Assembly (NCBI GenBank): GCA_009777635.1
Contig: WRLK01000005.1
Location: 1-64,000 of the forward strand
DNA length: 64,000 nt
Origin: Oscillospiraceae bacterium
GTDB taxonomy: Bacteria > Bacillota > Clostridia > Oscillospirales > Ruminococcaceae
Direction: 5' to 3'
Shown: in pieces, positions 60,724 to 64,000 of the stretch
How positions within the stretch are numbered: position 1 is the stretch's first letter
How the letters are laid out: every line of letters starts with the position of its first letter
Made by a program: the position numbers and the translations under genes
The notes under the pieces: model-generated
Told to the model about the DNA's origin: nothing
The model's input: only the letters and a program-made list of their open reading frames with translations
The model's database searches: none

Positions 60724-60777
60724 AAGTACGACATACATAAACCGCATGCACCTTTTGAGTCCGAAAAGCTGCACTTT

Positions 60778-60847
60778 GAACCTGTATTCAATAATGAGAA
60801 AATCCGCAATGGCCTCCAGAACGGCGTTGATTATTGAATATGGGTTC
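60778..60847. repeat. 70-bp inverted-repeat (MITE-like) element, copy 2, inside the btu leader
   Basis: GAACCTGTATTCAATAATGA (60778-60797) / TGATTATTGAATATGGGTTC (60828-60847); termini match copy 1. Confidence 0.78.
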
Positions 60848-60852
60848 TTAAT

Positions 60853-61027
60853 CATACGGATGTGTTCTGACTTAAACATCAACACGGTTTTTCGCCTTCC
60901 CAAAATTTCTTTCAGTGGCTTTAAGAATCGGTGCAACTCTTAAAAAACCGCTCCGTTATTACAGCAGCGTTCCTGTGCGGGATTTCCACCCGGCTTCCTG
61001 TGCGGTGTTTCGCACAAAATCCGTATG
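60853..61027 (-). ncRNA. Cobalamin riboswitch
   Basis: Minus strand: 9-bp P1 CATACGGAT...ATCCGTATG (61019-61027 / 60853-60861); GGAAGCCGGGTGGAAATCCCGCACAGG core; GCCACTG...GGGAAGGCG; AAGTCAGAACACATCCG B12-box-like. Confidence 0.93.
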
Positions 61028-61047
61028 ACAATATGAAATTTGTAAAA

Positions 61048-61076
61048 ATCATAACATAAATGTCGCTTAACGTCAA
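61048..61076 (-). promoter_or_regulatory. Sigma-A-type promoter of the btu operon
   Basis: Minus strand TTGACG (61071-61076), 17-bp spacer, TATGAT (61048-61053). Confidence 0.8.
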
Positions 61077-61176
61077 TAGACCTTTTCGAGACTTCAGGGC
61101 AAGAGGTCCGCTCTTGCTATAAAGGCTTTTTTGATGTAATATTAGAATCAACGGTCAATACTGAAAGGGTGGTTTT

Positions 61177-62166
61177 ATGCTTAAAAGAAACGAATCTTAC
61201 CGCTTAGTAACAGCGGGACTTCTCACGGCGATCGGACTGATCCTGCCATATTTTACTTCACATGCTTTCGGCGTGCCCGGCACAATCCTTTTGCCGATGC
61301 ATATACCGATTTTATTGTGCGGTCTTCTGTGCGGGCCTAAATACGGCGCAATATGCGGGCTTATCGTCCCGGTAATATCAAGTGCGCTGACCGGAATGCC
61401 TCCGGCATACCCAATGCTGCCGATCATGGCGGTCCAACTGTTTGCAATGGGATTTGTAAGCGGACTGCTTTACCGCAAACTGAACATAAATCTTTACGCC
61501 GCCCTGATAGGCGGGATGATTACCGGGCAGGCGGTATACGGCCTTATGTTCTACGCGCTTTTATTTATCGGCAGCGGCGAGCTGCGCGCGTTATCGGTTC
61601 CGGCTGCAATCATGGCGGGGCTTCCCGGGCTTATCATCCAGCTTACGCTGATACCGGCTATTGTTTATATACTCCGGAAATACGCGGCAGTCCTTTTTGA
61701 AGACGCTAAGGCGCCGGCTAAAAAGGCGGACGCCGTAAAAGAAAGCGCTCTTAATTTAATCGCGGGCGGATCAGTATCCTGCGTCGTTATAAAAGACGGC
61801 GTAATTGCCCATACCGCGGACGGGCGCGGCGTTTCCCCTTTAATCAATATCTACGGCAGTGATTCCGGCCTGCTAAAGGACGCCTTTGTTGTAGATAAAA
61901 TTATCGGCAAGGCGGCGGCGATGATATTGGTTTTGGGCGGCGCAAAACGCGCGCATGGCTCAGTTATGAGCGCCTCGGGCCGCGCGTATCTTGAAAGGCA
62001 CGGCGTCATAGCCGAATACGGCCGCTGTGTGGACGTTATTTCAAACCGCGGCGGTAACGGAATTTGCCCGATTGAAAAATCAGTGATATCCATCGACGAC
62101 CCCGAGGAGGGGATGAAGGTTATCACCTCTACGATAGACGAGCTTAGAAAAGCGGCCGGCCACTGA
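61177..62166 (+). CDS. ECF transporter S-component fused to a DUF1893-like C-terminal domain
   Basis: N-terminal multi-TM S-component (LVTAGLLTAIGLILPYFTSHAFGVPGTILLPMHIPILLCGLLCGPKYG); C-terminal soluble SCVVIKDGVIAHTADGRGVSPLINIY...VVDKIIGKAAAMILVLGGAKRAHGSVMSASGRAYLERHGV. Confidence 0.82.
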   Translation: MLKRNESYRLVTAGLLTAIGLILPYFTSHAFGVPGTILLPMHIPILLCGLLCGPKYGAICGLIVPVISSALTGMPPAYPMLPIMAVQLFAMGFVSGLLYRKLNINLYAALIGGMITGQAVYGLMFYALLFIGSGELRALSVPAAIMAGLPGLIIQLTLIPAIVYILRKYAAVLFEDAKAPAKKADAVKESALNLIAGGSVSCVVIKDGVIAHTADGRGVSPLINIYGSDSGLLKDAFVVDKIIGKAAAMILVLGGAKRAHGSVMSASGRAYLERHGVIAEYGRCVDVISNRGGNGICPIEKSVISIDDPEEGMKVITSTIDELRKAAGH

Positions 62167-62177
62167 AAACGGCACGG

Positions 62178-63440
62178 TTAAATTTTAAGCAGCTTCAAAA
62201 CGCGCATGACCGTAAACCTTCGGCGGACAAACGGCGCAAGCATGAGGCTGTCTGGGATTATCCCGCTGTCAAGGCCGATGTCCTCCATTTTCGTCATGCA
62301 GCCCGCCGCCTGCATATGCGGCCTTAATTTCCGGGCGCTCGGTATGCTTGAAATGATTTTCTGCAGCTCGGGGAATTTTTCAAGCATGATCTCAGGCGTG
62401 ACGGATTTAAGCGGGTCCGGCTGGTTTTCTTTTAGGACGGACTCATACATCGGGCCGAATTTGCTTTTCATAACGGATTGCGGCATCCCTTCGTATCCCA
62501 GCATTTTCCGCTCTGGGTTTGCTATTTGCAGCGCTTTTTCGCAGTGCCGAAGCGCCGTTAAGAGGCCCACGCCGATTTTTTCCCCCTGAAGCGCGTTTGG
62601 CTTTTTGTTTACGACGCACATATCCCAAAACTGCACAAGCTGGCGCTCGCCGCCTGAAACAGGACGCGAATCGCCCCACATCTGCATGGAGATACCCGCC
62701 ATCAAAAGCGACAGCATCAGCGTTTCACATGCTTCGGCGTCGCCCGCGTGTATTGCGGGCAAATTTTCAAACACGCTGTCAACCGCGGTTTTTATAAGCT
62801 CGTATACGCGTTCGCAAAAAGGCTCGTTTAAGAAAATATTTCCGCATTTCCAGTCGGCAAGGGACATGTATTTACTCAAGGTTTCGGAGATTCCCGCCGC
62901 CGTGAGACGGTACGGCGCGTTTAAAAAAATATCGTTATCGGCAAATACGGCAAGGGGGGCAACCCCCGTAAACGTCTTGATATAGCCGTTCCACGACATT
63001 GTATTGACGGTTCCCGCAAAGCCGTCGGTTGCGGCGGCTGTCGGAACCGACACAAACGGGATTTTCATTTTGTTCGCCAAAAACCGCGTGATGGTATGCA
63101 CTGTGCCTGAACCGACCGCCGCAAGCCACGAAACATACGGCGAGATTTCGGCTTCCGCTTCCTGAACGCATTTGTCGGAGGCTTCAAGGCCGTCGGCCTG
63201 TAAAACAATCACGGGCTTGTGGATATAAAGGTTCGCGCTTATCTTTAGAGCCACGGCTTCGGCAAAGTCCTTGGTGTTTGTATCGCAAATAATGCAGCCC
63301 ATTGATTTAATCTCAAGGGCTTCCGTTACGTCTAATATTCTGTTGATCGCGCCGGGCTCCATGATGATTGTTTTTGTTGTTATAGCGTGATTTCTTCCGC
63401 ATTCGCAGCTGCCTTTAAGCTGTGCAAGATTGATTTCCAT
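62178..63440 (-). CDS. sn-glycerol-1-phosphate dehydrogenase (AraM/EgsA type)
   Basis: AAVGSGTVHTITRFLANKMKIPFVSVPTAAATDGFAGTVNTM; start at MEINLAQ with GAGGGGAAAG RBS. Confidence 0.9.
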   Translation of the reverse strand: MEINLAQLKGSCECGRNHAITTKTIIMEPGAINRILDVTEALEIKSMGCIICDTNTKDFAEAVALKISANLYIHKPVIVLQADGLEASDKCVQEAEAEISPYVSWLAAVGSGTVHTITRFLANKMKIPFVSVPTAAATDGFAGTVNTMSWNGYIKTFTGVAPLAVFADNDIFLNAPYRLTAAGISETLSKYMSLADWKCGNIFLNEPFCERVYELIKTAVDSVFENLPAIHAGDAEACETLMLSLLMAGISMQMWGDSRPVSGGERQLVQFWDMCVVNKKPNALQGEKIGVGLLTALRHCEKALQIANPERKMLGYEGMPQSVMKSKFGPMYESVLKENQPDPLKSVTPEIMLEKFPELQKIISSIPSARKLRPHMQAAGCMTKMEDIGLDSGIIPDSLMLAPFVRRRFTVMRVLKLLKI

Positions 63441-63673
63441 ATGCTTTCCCCTCTTGATTATTGCTTTTTTCATTATACCGCTTTCACAACATCAAATCAA
63501 GTTGAAGGCATAAAATATGTTAATATATCGCAAAATATCTTAAAAAACGTTATAATTAATAATTCATTCAATACTGCTTCATATTTTTAAAATAAAATAA
63601 AACTGCCATACTAATATAGTTATTGATAGGGATATAAGGGAAGCGTAGAAAATTTATATTAGTGGAGATTGAA

Positions 63674-64000
63674 ATGAAACTGAACGGGAGTATTTGTGTT
63701 AAGGGCGCTCATGAAGCGGTGGAGTTTTACAAGGAGGCTTTTGGACTTGTAACGGCACATCTTGGCTTAATGCCCGATGGAACGCTAGGCCATGTTGAGT
63801 TTTATAAAGATGAAACTTTCATCTTTTCAATGGCAGAATCAGACAAAGATAGTAGTAAGGCGCTTAACTTAATATTGTCTGGAGATGCGAACCCCGTTAC
63901 GAGCTTTAGTCTTGACTTTGAAACAGAAGCGGAAATTCACAAGGCATTTACTGTACTGTCAAAAGGCGGACGCGTTCTTAGCCCTATAGAAGCATTGCCG
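63674..64000 (+). CDS. VOC/PhnB-like glyoxalase-fold protein, truncated by window end
   Basis: MKLNGSICVKGAHEAVEFYKEAFGLVTAHLGLMPDGTLGHVEFYKDETFIFSMAE; open to window edge. Confidence 0.88.
   Translation, partial: MKLNGSICVKGAHEAVEFYKEAFGLVTAHLGLMPDGTLGHVEFYKDETFIFSMAESDKDSSKALNLILSGDANPVTSFSLDFETEAEIHKAFTVLSKGGRVLSPIEALP

Noticed and set aside
60472-60936. Minus-strand ORF of 154 aa overlapping btuF start
   Set aside because: Covers the riboswitch 3' part, repeat element and terminator and runs out of frame into btuF; structure explains the sequence better
63565-63590. CATTCAATACTGCTTC resembles the repeat element end
   Set aside because: Only partial match and no inverted partner nearby

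Overview
The window is a Firmicutes/Clostridia-like chromosomal segment with no rRNA, tRNA, CRISPR array or transposase gene that I could see. The left part (1-29.7 kb) is mostly conserved housekeeping: rpsL (partial)-rpoC-rpoB, an ispH-S1 fusion, plsC, cmk, recG, pfkA, dnaE, whiA, rapZ, murB, hprK, a GT4 glycosyltransferase, spoVG and murC. The accessory part holds: (i) a 13-14 kb sugar operon (33.6-47.3 kb) with an AraC regulator, an rbs-type ABC importer, five TIM-barrel isomerase/epimerase-type proteins, a Gfo/Idh/MocA dehydrogenase, a GH4 redox glycosidase, a phosphomannose-isomerase-like cupin and a Zn-alcohol dehydrogenase; (ii) a heterodimeric-type ABC exporter pair; (iii) an alsE-ROK-DUF4432 sugar cluster; (iv) a niaX/niaR niacin locus beside a nitrilase homologue whose catalytic Glu and Cys appear lost; (v) a btuFCD-like cobalamin importer behind a cobalamin riboswitch; (vi) an ECF S-component fused to a DUF1893-like domain. 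The best candidates for undescribed biology are the five-TIM-barrel redox sugar operon, a short inverted-repeat (MITE-like) element between the riboswitch aptamer and its terminator with a longer relative upstream of the GT gene, the degenerate nitrilase, and the ECF-DUF1893 fusion. All family names come from reading protein motifs by eye; no database search was run.
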